Part shown: positions 36,817 through 45,262 of the stretch, one piece after another
Position numbering within the stretch: position 1 is the stretch's first letter
Layout: the number at the start of each line of letters is the position of its first letter
Source: Myxococcales bacterium
Lineage (GTDB): Bacteria; Myxococcota; Myxococcia; Myxococcales; Anaeromyxobacteraceae
DNA: 64,000 nucleotides
Reading direction: 5' to 3'
NCBI GenBank assembly: GCA_021806645.1
Contig: JAJZQX010000016.1
Location: forward strand, 1 to 64,000
Made by a program: the position numbers and the translations under genes
Notes under the pieces: generated by a model
Told to the model about the DNA's origin: nothing
The model's database searches: none
Seen by the model: the letters and a program-made list of their open reading frames with translations, nothing else

Positions 36817-37860
36817 CTACAGCGTCGCGAGATCGAGGACGAACCGGTAGCGGACGTCGTTCTTCAGCATCCGGCCGTAGGCCTCGTTCACCTTCTCCAC
36901 CGGGATCACCTCGACGTCCGAGGTGATGCCGTGCGTGGCGCAGTGGTCGAGCAGCTCCTGGGTCTCGGCGATGCCGCCGATGAGCGAGCCGGCCAGGCTG
37001 CGCCGCCCGCCGATGAGGGCGTGGGCGGCCACCGGCGCCGGCTGCGGCGGGACGCCCAGCAGCACCATGGTCCCGTCCACGCGGAGCAGGCCGAGGTAGG
37101 CGTTGTAGTCGTGCGGCGCCGAGATGGTGTCGAGGATCAGGTCGAAGTGCCCCGCCAGCTTCTTGAAGGTGGCCCTGTCGGAGGTGAGCGCGAACTCATG
37201 GGCGCCGAGCCTCCGGGCGTCGGCCTCCTTGGCCCTTGAGGTGGAGAGCATGGTCACCTCGCAGCCGAGCGAGGCGGCCAGCTTGACCGCCATGTGGCCG
37301 AGCCCGCCCAGGCCGACCACGCCGACGCGCTGCCCCGGCCCCGCCTTCCAGTGGCGCAGCGGGGACCAGGTGGTGATGCCGGCGCAGAGGAGCGGCGCGG
37401 CGCCGGCCAGGTCGAGCTTGGGCGAGATCCGGAGCGCGAACCCCTCGGTCACCACCACCTGCTTCGAGTAGCCGCCGAAGGTGGGCGTCTTCCGGTCCAT
37501 CTCCGTGCCGTTGTAGGTGAAGGCCGCGCCCTTCTGGCAGAACTGCTCGAGGTCGCGCTTGCAGCTGTCGCAGGTGCGGCAGGAGTCCACCATGCAGCCA
37601 ACGCCGGCCAGGTCACCCACCGCGAACCGCTTCACCGCGCCGCCGACGCGCACCACCTTGCCGACGATCTCGTGCCCCGGGACCATGGGGAAGAGCGAGC
37701 CGCCCCACTCGTCGCGCGCCTGGTGGATGTCGGAGTGGCAGACGCCGCACCAGGCGATGTCGATGACCAGGTCAGTGGGGCCCGGCTCGCGCCGGTCGAC
37801 CTCGAACGGCACCAGCGGGGTGGTGGGAGAGAGCGCGGCGTAGGCCTTGACCTTCGACAT
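36817..37860 (-). CDS. Zinc-dependent alcohol dehydrogenase (cinnamyl/YahK type)
   Basis: Cytoplasmic NAD(P)-dependent alcohol/aldehyde oxidoreductase of 347 residues. Catalytic zinc ligands are in 'AWCGVCHSDIHQARDEWG' and 'PMVPGHEIVGKV'; the structural zinc site is 'CRTCDSCKRDLEQFC'. The nucleotide fold 'GVVGLGGLGHMAVKLAASLG' and the later 'LSTSRAKEADARRLGAHEF' fit the cinnamyl alcohol dehydrogenase group, which usually prefers NADPH and reduces varied aldehydes. It converges on the rhodanese gene with 19 bases between. Start ATG 37860. Confidence 0.9.
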   Translation of the reverse strand: MSKVKAYAALSPTTPLVPFEVDRREPGPTDLVIDIAWCGVCHSDIHQARDEWGGSLFPMVPGHEIVGKVVRVGGAVKRFAVGDLAGVGCMVDSCRTCDSCKRDLEQFCQKGAAFTYNGTEMDRKTPTFGGYSKQVVVTEGFALRISPKLDLAGAAPLLCAGITTWSPLRHWKAGPGQRVGVVGLGGLGHMAVKLAASLGCEVTMLSTSRAKEADARRLGAHEFALTSDRATFKKLAGHFDLILDTISAPHDYNAYLGLLRVDGTMVLLGVPPQPAPVAAHALIGGRRSLAGSLIGGIAETQELLDHCATHGITSDVEVIPVEKVNEAYGRMLKNDVRYRFVLDLATL

Positions 37861-37882
37861 GGGTGGTTCCTTTCGGTGGTGT

Positions 37883-38323
37883 CTACTTCAGGAGCTCGTT
37901 CACCAGGTGGGCACCGAGCATCCGCAGCCCGTCGTCTAGCAGCTGCTGGCCCCGGGCCGTCTGCAGCGTGATCCGCATCGGCTCCGCCGCCAGCCCCAGC
38001 TCGACGTTGATGCGGACCAGCACCGCCGAGATGGCCGGACCCGCGGAAGCCGCCGTCACCTTGCCCCGGCGAGTGTGGAGCGCCCTGGAGAGCTTGTCCA
38101 CCAGCTGATCCTCGGTGGTGCGGGCGCCCTGCCTGGCGGGGAGCGCCTCCGAGATCCCCCAGAGCAGGTCGTCTACCAGCTCGGGGTGGGCGAGGGCCCG
38201 CACCAGCCGGTCGTGGGCCTCGTCGTCCTCGACCGAGAGCGCCTCGGCGTAGGTGGGGGTGACGAGCCACGCCAGGTCGGCGCGGGTGACGACGGCGGGC
38301 AGGCGGCGCGAGAAGAGGGGCAC
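37883..38323 (-). CDS. Hypothetical protein
   Basis: A 146-residue soluble, helical protein from GTG 38323 ('MPLFSRRLPAVVTRADLAWL'). It has mixed charged helices and a fairly conserved-looking end 'LRMLGAHLVNELLK', but no family is recognised. The open frame continues upstream to 38737, overlapping the asparaginase gene in antisense, where composition is that of a shadow frame; the GTG is therefore preferred although its ribosome binding site is weak. It ends 22 bases upstream of the alcohol dehydrogenase start and may be cotranscribed with it. Confidence 0.6.
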   Translation of the reverse strand: MPLFSRRLPAVVTRADLAWLVTPTYAEALSVEDDEAHDRLVRALAHPELVDDLLWGISEALPARQGARTTEDQLVDKLSRALHTRRGKVTAASAGPAISAVLVRINVELGLAAEPMRITLQTARGQQLLDDGLRMLGAHLVNELLK

Positions 38324-38411
38324 GCCGGGATGATACCGCGCTTCCGGCGCGCCCCGCCGGGCCGTATCATCGGCGCCGGCCCACGACCCCTCGCGGCCAG
38401 GGAGCTTCCCC

Positions 38412-38927
38412 GTGAACCCCACCATCCGCATCCTCGTCACCGGCGGCACGTTCGACAAGGAGTACGACGAGCTGGGTGGCCGGCTCTTCTTCAAGGACAC
38501 GCACCTCCACGAGATGCTCCGGCTGGCGCGCTGCCGGATCCCGGTGGAGGTCGAGACGCTGATGATGATCGACAGCCTGGACATGACCGAGGCCGACCGG
38601 GCTCGCGTGGTGGAGCGCTGCCGGAGCAGCGCCGAGGAGCGGCTGGTGGTCACCCACGGCACCGACACCATGGTCGAGACAGCCCGCAAGCTGCAGGCGG
38701 CCGGCCTCGGCAAGACGGTGATCCTGACCGGCGCCATGATCCCCTACGCCTTCGGCAGCTCCGACGGGCTCTTCAACCTCGGCAGCGCGCTCTCCTTCGC
38801 GCAGGTGCTTCCGCCGGGCGTCTACGTCGCCATGAACGGGCGGTACTTCCCGGGCGACAAGGTGCGGAAGAACCGGCAGGGGGGCGTCTTCGAGGAGCTG
38901 CCGGGGCGCCAATCCGGGGAGGGGTGA
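38412..38927 (+). CDS. Short asparaginase-like protein (N-terminal domain only)
   Basis: Resembles the N-terminal domain of type I/II L-asparaginases: 'IRILVTGGTFDKEYDE' carries the nucleophile Thr of TGGT, and 'LVVTHGTDTMVETARKL' carries the second conserved TDT motif; 'ILTGAMIPYAFGSSDGLFNL' is also family-like. The product is 171 residues, about half the usual 330, and has no C-terminal domain. Stand-alone proteins of this size occur in several proteobacteria, so it need not be broken. GTG 38412. The TGA is two bases before the ATG of the decaheme cytochrome, so translation may be coupled. Confidence 0.75.
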   Translation: MNPTIRILVTGGTFDKEYDELGGRLFFKDTHLHEMLRLARCRIPVEVETLMMIDSLDMTEADRARVVERCRSSAEERLVVTHGTDTMVETARKLQAAGLGKTVILTGAMIPYAFGSSDGLFNLGSALSFAQVLPPGVYVAMNGRYFPGDKVRKNRQGGVFEELPGRQSGEG

Positions 38928-38929
38928 GG

Positions 38930-41437
38930 ATGCAGAGTCGTTCGGCAGGGATGGTGATGGTGGTGATCGGCGTCGCGCTGGCCGCTGCCGCCTGCACGCC
39001 GGTCAAGGTGGGCGATCAGGCGGTCACGCCAGTGGCCGGCGCCAACGTCTACGCCATCGAGATCACCGGCGCCAGCGTCGCACCGGTCAGCTCGGGCAAC
39101 GTCACCACCGGCAACGTGGTGGTCGCCTACCAGGTGACCGCCGATGGCGCGCCCGCCTCGCTCAACCAGCTCACCGCCGCCGGCGTGGCACCCAGCTGGA
39201 CGGTGGCCGCGCTCTCGACCAACCCGGTGAGCGGGCTGGCCGGCTGGAAGAGCCTGCTCCGCACCGGCAGCGGCTCGCTCACCAACAACCCCATCGAGGG
39301 GCCGGGGACGCCACCGGCGGCCAACGACAGCGGGAAGCAGCCCGGCTCGGAGCGGACCGGCACCGTCGAGGAGCTGGGCCCCGGCGCCTTCCGCTACACC
39401 TTCGCCAACGCGCTTCCGTCCCTCGGCCCCTTCGCCTACGTCCCCACCGAGACCATGAGGGTGGGGGCCTGGCTCAACGGCGCGCCGGTCTCGGACCGAT
39501 CGGTGGCGACGTGGGACTTCGTGCCGGCGGGCGGGACGCCACAGGTACGCGACACCGTGCTCGACACCAACTGCAACGCCTGTCACGGGCGGCTGGTGGC
39601 ACACGGCGTGCGCCACGGGGTGCGGCTCTGCCTGACCTGCCACACCGTCCAGAACGCCGACCCCGACACCGTGGACCCGGCGGCCATGGCCGGGGCCACG
39701 CCCGCCACCAACCCCAACCCGCTCGACCTGGGGCGGATGGTCCACCGGATCCACCGCGGCAAGAAGCTGCCGACGCTCTACCTCGCCAGCAGCAACACCA
39801 TGCCGGCGCCGCCACTCGCGGCCAACAGCCTCATGCCGCTCCCCTTCTTCCCGGGGCGCAACAAGCCGCTCCTCGGCCAGCGCTACTCGATCATCGGCTA
39901 CCGGAGCACCGAGCTGGTGATCGGCAAGGTGGTCAACCGGGCCGACAACGACCAGCCGGCCAAGCTGGTGGCGGAGGGGGTCGGCTACCCGCGGGACCTG
40001 CGCGACTGCGACGCCTGCCACGGTGGAGCCCCGCAGGCCGACGAGCAGGTCCACGCCATCTCCCGCCGCACCTGCGGCAGCTGCCACGCCGACGTCTGGT
40101 ACGGGACCGGGAGCACCGACCCGGTCCACTTCGCCCACCTGGGCGGCCCCCAGGCCGACGACACCGCCTGCGTCAACTGCCACGTCAGCCCCGGTGGTGG
40201 CGCGGCGCCATACAAGCTCTACGCCGACACCCGCGACGTCCACGTCCCATCCTACCAACACGCCAACCACGACAGGCCGCAGCTCGACGTGGTGCAGGTG
40301 CGGGACCTGACGCCGGGCAAGGCCCCCACGGTGGTCTTCAAGGCCTACGATCAGGGCGGTACCGTCTCGCCGCTCGACACCAACACCTACGCTGGCAGCA
40401 GCCCGGTGCCGCGTGCCTTCTCCCGGGTCGCCATCACCATCTCCGGGCCGACCACCGACTACGTCACCGGCAACTTCGCCTCCACCAACACGCTGCCGGC
40501 CACCGAGGCGGTGCCGCTCACCGGCGCGGCCTACGCGAGCGGCCAGTTCAGCTACACCTTCGGCAACGTGCTGCCGTCCTCAGCGTCGGGCACCTGGGCC
40601 GTCGCCATGGAGGGTCGGCGATCGCTGGCGACCGTCCACTACAACGCGCTGGCCGACACCTTCCCGTGGCCCTACACCGGGGAGACGCTGACCGAGTCGG
40701 CCGACAACCGCGTCCAGTACGTGGACACGGCGACCGGGTCGATGTGGACCGGCGCCGCGGTGCCCCGGCGCCAGGTCGTCTCCACCGATCGCTGCAACGC
40801 CTGCCACGGCCGGCTCTCCCTGCACGGCGGCCTGCGCCACGACACCGAGTACTGCGTGATGTGCCACGCGCCGGATCGGACCGACTGGGGCCGGCGGCCG
40901 AAGCGGGCCGACGGCAACGTCAACCTGGCCACGGTGGCGAGCGCCAACGTCCACGGCACCTACGACAACCGCGAGGAGCGGACCATCCACTTGAAGGTGC
41001 TGGTCCACCGGCTCCACACCGGCGAGGCCACCGGCGTGGTCGGGCTCTCCGCGGCCGCTCCCTTCGTCGTCTACGGCTACCCGGGCGGTTCCAAGGCCGC
41101 CTTGTTCTTCGACGACGTGAGCTTCCCCAACGACCTCGCCAACTGCCGGGTCTGCCACGTCGAGGAGAGCTTCTGGCTCGAGGCGATGCCGGCCAGGGCG
41201 CTTCCCACAGTGGCCAACGAGACCGGCTCGATCCTGCACTCGGGCAAGGCGACCCACGGCTCCAGCGAGCCGAAGGTGGGGCCAATCCAGTCTGCCTGCA
41301 TGAGCTGCCACGACACGGGCCCGGGGCGGATCCACGCCGCCAACCACACGGTCGGGACCGTCGAGGCCTGCGCCACCTGTCACGGCGGCTCCAGCGGCGC
41401 GCTCTCGGTCCCGGGGGCCCACGGGTTGGCCCAGTAG
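38930..41437 (+). CDS. OmcA/MtrC-family decaheme c-type cytochrome lipoprotein
   Basis: Predicted outer-membrane electron-transfer protein of 835 residues. The signal ends 'VALAAAACTPVKVGD' with a lipobox Cys22. I count exactly ten CxxCH haem motifs, starting at residues about 215, 234, 360, 385, 413, 622, 642, 739, 790 and 814, which is the OmcA/MtrC number. A beta-rich N-terminal domain (about 35-205) and a second one (about 445-600, 'VFKAYDQGGTVSPLDTNTYA') separate the haem groups, as in MtrC. In metal reducers such proteins pass electrons to Fe(III), Mn(IV) or other outside acceptors. No porin (MtrB) or periplasmic MtrA-like gene lies beside it. GGGGAGGGG precedes ATG 38930. Confidence 0.92.
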   Translation: MQSRSAGMVMVVIGVALAAAACTPVKVGDQAVTPVAGANVYAIEITGASVAPVSSGNVTTGNVVVAYQVTADGAPASLNQLTAAGVAPSWTVAALSTNPVSGLAGWKSLLRTGSGSLTNNPIEGPGTPPAANDSGKQPGSERTGTVEELGPGAFRYTFANALPSLGPFAYVPTETMRVGAWLNGAPVSDRSVATWDFVPAGGTPQVRDTVLDTNCNACHGRLVAHGVRHGVRLCLTCHTVQNADPDTVDPAAMAGATPATNPNPLDLGRMVHRIHRGKKLPTLYLASSNTMPAPPLAANSLMPLPFFPGRNKPLLGQRYSIIGYRSTELVIGKVVNRADNDQPAKLVAEGVGYPRDLRDCDACHGGAPQADEQVHAISRRTCGSCHADVWYGTGSTDPVHFAHLGGPQADDTACVNCHVSPGGGAAPYKLYADTRDVHVPSYQHANHDRPQLDVVQVRDLTPGKAPTVVFKAYDQGGTVSPLDTNTYAGSSPVPRAFSRVAITISGPTTDYVTGNFASTNTLPATEAVPLTGAAYASGQFSYTFGNVLPSSASGTWAVAMEGRRSLATVHYNALADTFPWPYTGETLTESADNRVQYVDTATGSMWTGAAVPRRQVVSTDRCNACHGRLSLHGGLRHDTEYCVMCHAPDRTDWGRRPKRADGNVNLATVASANVHGTYDNREERTIHLKVLVHRLHTGEATGVVGLSAAAPFVVYGYPGGSKAALFFDDVSFPNDLANCRVCHVEESFWLEAMPARALPTVANETGSILHSGKATHGSSEPKVGPIQSACMSCHDTGPGRIHAANHTVGTVEACATCHGGSSGALSVPGAHGLAQ

Positions 41438-41708
41438 CAAGGGCGCTCCACCGATTTCCATGGCGCCGGGCTCCAAGCAGCGACGGGCCACCGCCGGCCG
41501 GGAGCGAGCCTCGCAGCCCCATCACCGATCGTGAACTCGGAACCAGCTCTGGCGAGAGGGCGCGCCGCAGGCGGGACGAGCTCCCCGGCCGGCGGGTGGC
41601 CTGGCGCACGGGAGCCCGGCCGTGGAAGCCCGGCCGTGGGTGACGCGGCGGCGGAAGGCTGGCCGGGCCTGACACCCACCGGTGGGATGTGCTAGAGGTC
41701 CGGCCCCC

Positions 41709-43337
41709 ATGAGCGCCCAGCACGAGGTCGGCCGCCGCCGGACCTTCGCGATCATCTCGCACCCCGACGCCGGCAAGACCACGCTGACCGAGAAGCTGCT
41801 GCTCTACGGCGGCGTCATCCAGCTGGCCGGCGCGGTCAAGGCCAAGCGCGGGCGCGCCAGCGCGGTCTCCGACTGGATGGAGATGGAGCGCGAGCGCGGC
41901 ATCTCCATCACCACCTCGGTGCTGGCCTTCCCGTATCACGGTCTCAAGCTCAACCTGCTCGACACCCCCGGCCACGCCGACTTCTCCGAGGACACCTACC
42001 GGACCCTCCACGCCGTGGACGGCGCGGTCATGCTGCTCGACTGCGCCAAGGGCGTCGAGTCGCAGACCCGGAAGCTCTTCCGCGTCTGCCGGCAGCGATC
42101 CATCCCCATCTTCACCTTCGTCAACAAGCTGGACCGGCCCGGCCGCGACGCCTTCGAGCTGGTCGGCGAGGTGGAGAGCGTGCTCGGCATCGGCGTCTAC
42201 CCGATCACCTGGCCCATCTTCCGGTCCGGCACCTTCCGTGGCGTCTACCACCGGCTGCGCAAGCGCGTGTACCTGTTCGACAAGGAGCACGCCAACTCCT
42301 CCTCCGGCAGCGGCGCCGAGCGCCCGCCGGTGGAGGTGACCGGCATCGACGATCCGCTCCTGCGGGAGGCGCTCGACGACCGCGGCTACGACCAGCTCCG
42401 CCACGACGCCGACCTGCTCGACGCCGCCGGCGACGGCTTCCACCGGGAGAAGTTCCTGGCCGGCGAACTCTCCCCGATGTTCTTCGGCTCGGCGGTCAAC
42501 AACTTCGGGCTGGAGGCGTTCCTCGAGACCTTCTGCGAGCTGATGCCGCCGCCGGGCCCCCGCGAGTCGGACCAGGGGCCGATCGATCCGGCCGGCAGCG
42601 AGTTCTCCGGCTTCGTCTTCAAGATCCAGGCGAACATGGACAAGGCCCACCGGGACCGGGTGGCCTTCGTCCGGATCTGCTCGGGCAAGCTGGTGAAGGG
42701 GATGAAGGTGCACCACGTCCGCAGTGGGCGCGACCTGCGGCTGGCCAACCCGACCCAGTTCCTGGCCCGCGACCGGTCCACCGTGGAGGAGTCCTACGCC
42801 GGCGACGTGGTGGGGCTCCACGACACCGGCACCTTCGAGATCGGTGACACCCTCACCGGCGGCTCCAGCTTCGCCTTCGAGGGGATCCCCAGCTTCGCGC
42901 CCGAGCACTTCCGGCGGCTGGCGCTGGTCGATCCCATGCGGCGCAAGCAGTTCAGCACCGGCATCGAGCAGCTGGCGCAGGAGGGGACGGTGCAGCTCTA
43001 CCGGCCGCCGGCCGGCCGCGGGGGCGACCTGGTGCTCGGCGCCCTGGGCCAGCTCCAGTTCGAGGTGGTCAAGTACCGGCTCGAGGCGGAGTACGGGGTC
43101 GAGGTGCGGGTCGAGGCGGTGCCCTGGCAGCTGGCCCGCTGGGCCAGCCGGGTCGACGGCGCGCCGCTGGCGCCCGAGGAACTGGCGGGCGCCGTGGAGG
43201 GGCAGGTGGTGCTCGACGTCCGCGACCGGCTGGTGGTGCTCTTCGATCGCGAGTGGGCGCTCCGCACCGCCGAGAAGTTCCACCCCGAGCTGCTGTTCGC
43301 CGAGACCGCCAGCGGCGTGGTGGTGCGGGCCGCCTGA
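41709..43337 (+). CDS. prfC: Peptide chain release factor 3
   Basis: Translational GTPase of 542 residues that removes RF1/RF2 from the ribosome after termination. GTPase motifs are G1 'HPDAGKTT' (about residue 17), G3 'DTPGHADF' and G4 'NKLDR'; 'RERGISITTSV' is switch I. The RF3 domains II and III follow with 'FKIQANMDKAHRDRVAFVRI' and 'LGQLQFEVVKYRLEAEYGVE'. ATG 41709 is chosen over GTG/ATG-like codons up to 41682 because family sequence starts at 'HEVGRRRTFAIISHPDAGKT'. The 271-base gap before it holds no gene; a 12-base palindrome CCCACCGGTGGG (41675-41686) lies just upstream. Confidence 0.95.
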   Translation: MSAQHEVGRRRTFAIISHPDAGKTTLTEKLLLYGGVIQLAGAVKAKRGRASAVSDWMEMERERGISITTSVLAFPYHGLKLNLLDTPGHADFSEDTYRTLHAVDGAVMLLDCAKGVESQTRKLFRVCRQRSIPIFTFVNKLDRPGRDAFELVGEVESVLGIGVYPITWPIFRSGTFRGVYHRLRKRVYLFDKEHANSSSGSGAERPPVEVTGIDDPLLREALDDRGYDQLRHDADLLDAAGDGFHREKFLAGELSPMFFGSAVNNFGLEAFLETFCELMPPPGPRESDQGPIDPAGSEFSGFVFKIQANMDKAHRDRVAFVRICSGKLVKGMKVHHVRSGRDLRLANPTQFLARDRSTVEESYAGDVVGLHDTGTFEIGDTLTGGSSFAFEGIPSFAPEHFRRLALVDPMRRKQFSTGIEQLAQEGTVQLYRPPAGRGGDLVLGALGQLQFEVVKYRLEAEYGVEVRVEAVPWQLARWASRVDGAPLAPEELAGAVEGQVVLDVRDRLVVLFDREWALRTAEKFHPELLFAETASGVVVRAA

Positions 43338-43346
43338 GCCGCCTCG

Positions 43347-44420
43347 TCAGTCGAACCGCTTCCGCTTCGGCAGCACGCCCTTCAGCTCGGCGTGGGCCTC
43401 GCGCAGCATCTCCACCGTGGTGTCCCAGCCGACGCAGCCGTCGGTCACCGAGCAGCCGTAGCGGAGCTTGGAGAGGTCGGCCTGGAGGGGCTGGCTCCCG
43501 GGCTCGATGAAGCTCTCCACCATCACGCCGGTCACCGAGCGGTTGCCGTCCCGGATCTGGTTCACCACGTCGCGCAGCACCAGCGGCTGCAGCTCGGGCT
43601 TCTTGAGCGAGTTGGCGTGGGAGCAGTCGACCACCAGGTTGCGCGGCAGCCTGGCCTTGCTCAGCGCCTGCTCGGCGAGCGAGATGGCGAGCGAATCGTA
43701 GTTGGACCTGCCGCCGCCGCCGCGGAGCACCACGTGGCCGTACCGGTTGCCGCGGGTGCGGATGATGGCGGTCTTCCCCTGGCCGTTGACGCCGAGGAAG
43801 GCGTGGGCGCCGCTGGCGGAGAGGATGGCGTTGACGGCCGCGTCGACGTCGCCGTCGGTGCCGTTCTTGAAACCGACCGGGGTCGAGAGGCCGGAGGACA
43901 TCTCGCGGTGGGTCTGCGATTCCGAGGTGCGGGCGCCGATGGCGGTCCAGGAGATCAGGTCCATGTAGTACTGCGGCGCGATCGGGTCGAGTGCCTCGGT
44001 GCCGGCCGGCACGCCCAGCTCGTTGACGTCGAGCAGGAACTTGCGGGCCCTCTCCATCCCTTCGTCCACGCGGAAGGAGTCGTCGAGGCGGGGATCGTTG
44101 ATGAACCCCTTCCAGCCCAGGGCGGTGCGCGGCTTCTCGAAGTAGACCCGCATCACCAGCACCATGGTCTCGGCCAGCTCGTCGGCCAGCCCCCGGAGCC
44201 GGGTGGCGTAGTCGAGCCCGGCGATCGGGTCATGGATCGAGCAGGGGCCGACCACGGCGAAGAGCCTGTGGTCGCGGCCGTCGAGGATGGCCTCGATGGC
44301 CCGGCGCCCGGCGAGGACGGTGGTAGCGGCCTTCTCGGTCAGAGGGACACGGGCGTGCACCTCATCCGGGGAGGGCATGAGGTCAAACGCCGCTACGTTC
44401 AGGTTCTCGGTCTGCTGCAT
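43347..44420 (-). CDS. aroG: 3-deoxy-7-phosphoheptulonate (DAHP) synthase, class I
   Basis: First enzyme of aromatic amino acid synthesis, joining PEP and erythrose 4-phosphate, 357 residues, AroF/G/H type. Features are 'RLFAVVGPCSIHDP' (PEP site), 'MRVYFEKPRTALGWKGFIND', 'ISWTAIGARTSESQTHREM', 'VGFKNGTDG' and 'VVDCSHANSLKK' with metal ligands. Which amino acid feeds back on it cannot be read with confidence. ATG 44420 fits the family start; the frame is open to 44585 without homology. It converges on prfC with nine bases between the stops. Confidence 0.92.
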   Translation of the reverse strand: MQQTENLNVAAFDLMPSPDEVHARVPLTEKAATTVLAGRRAIEAILDGRDHRLFAVVGPCSIHDPIAGLDYATRLRGLADELAETMVLVMRVYFEKPRTALGWKGFINDPRLDDSFRVDEGMERARKFLLDVNELGVPAGTEALDPIAPQYYMDLISWTAIGARTSESQTHREMSSGLSTPVGFKNGTDGDVDAAVNAILSASGAHAFLGVNGQGKTAIIRTRGNRYGHVVLRGGGGRSNYDSLAISLAEQALSKARLPRNLVVDCSHANSLKKPELQPLVLRDVVNQIRDGNRSVTGVMVESFIEPGSQPLQADLSKLRYGCSVTDGCVGWDTTVEMLREAHAELKGVLPKRKRFD

Positions 44421-44587
44421 CGCGAAGCGCTCCGGCGGGGTGGGGAGGTCCTGGCATAGCCGATCCCAAGTCGTATTGCACCCTTGGGCGTTGGGATTAG
44501 AACGGGGGGAGCACGGTTGATCGAGATCAGGCCCGGGCGTAATGTCCCGCCGCCCTGGAGCCGGAAGTTCCTCCCAAAGGAGCATCG

Positions 44588-45262
44588 ATGGACGTGGTTC
44601 ACCACCCTTCCCAGCCCGCCCGTGGCGTGGCCGGGACCCCCGCCCGCGGCGCGTGGCTGCTGGCCATCGCGCTGCTCCTCCTCGCGGCCGGGTGCAGGCG
44701 CGACGAGGTGACCGCCTACCGCGTCGCCAAGGACGTCACGCCGCTCGCGGAAGCCGCCGCCGGCGACCCGATGGGCGCGTCGCACCGTCCGGCCACGCCT
44801 CCGCCGGGCATGGCAGGAGACGTCCCGATCCCGCCCACGCCGAGCGGGGCCGACGCGCTCAAGTGGACGCTGCCGGCCGGCTGGGGGCAGAGCTTCCCCG
44901 GGGGCATGCGCTTCGCCAGCTTCAAGGTCCCGGGCACCGGCAGGATCGACGGCTCGGTGGTGACGCTCCCTGGCGACGCCGGCGGCGATCTGGCCAACGT
45001 GAACCGCTGGCGCGGGCAGATCGGCCTCGGCCCCACCGACGACGGCGGCCTCGCCGCGGCGCGCACCACCGTCAAGACCAGGGCCGGCGTGGTCAACGTC
45101 TACGACTTCACCAGCGAGGGGACCCGGAAGAGCCGGCTCATCGCCGCCATCCTCGTCGTCGACGGCAGCTCGTGGTTCATCAAGCTGACCGGCGACGGCG
45201 AGCCGGTCGCCGCCGCCCGCCCCGCCTTCCTCGAGCTGCTGGAGAGCCTCCACCGTGACTGA
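44588..45262 (+). CDS. Lipoprotein linked to cytochrome c assembly genes
   Basis: A 224-residue protein of unknown function. Its N-terminus has a hydrophobic core 'GAWLLAIALLLLAAGCRRDE' with lipobox Cys36, then a Pro-rich tether (about 65-85) and a compact beta-rich domain ('LKWTLPAGWGQSFPGGMRFA', 'ILVVDGSSWFIKLTGDG'). AAAGGAG precedes ATG 44588. Its last codons overlap the ResB-like gene by eight bases, so it is coupled to the cytochrome c maturation genes and may take part in, or sense, that process; this is inference from position. Confidence 0.75.
   Translation: MDVVHHPSQPARGVAGTPARGAWLLAIALLLLAAGCRRDEVTAYRVAKDVTPLAEAAAGDPMGASHRPATPPPGMAGDVPIPPTPSGADALKWTLPAGWGQSFPGGMRFASFKVPGTGRIDGSVVTLPGDAGGDLANVNRWRGQIGLGPTDDGGLAAARTTVKTRAGVVNVYDFTSEGTRKSRLIAAILVVDGSSWFIKLTGDGEPVAAARPAFLELLESLHRD

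Noticed and set aside
38323-38737. N-terminal extension of the hypothetical protein at 37883-38323
   Set aside because: The extension is antisense to the asparaginase-like gene and has shadow-frame composition.
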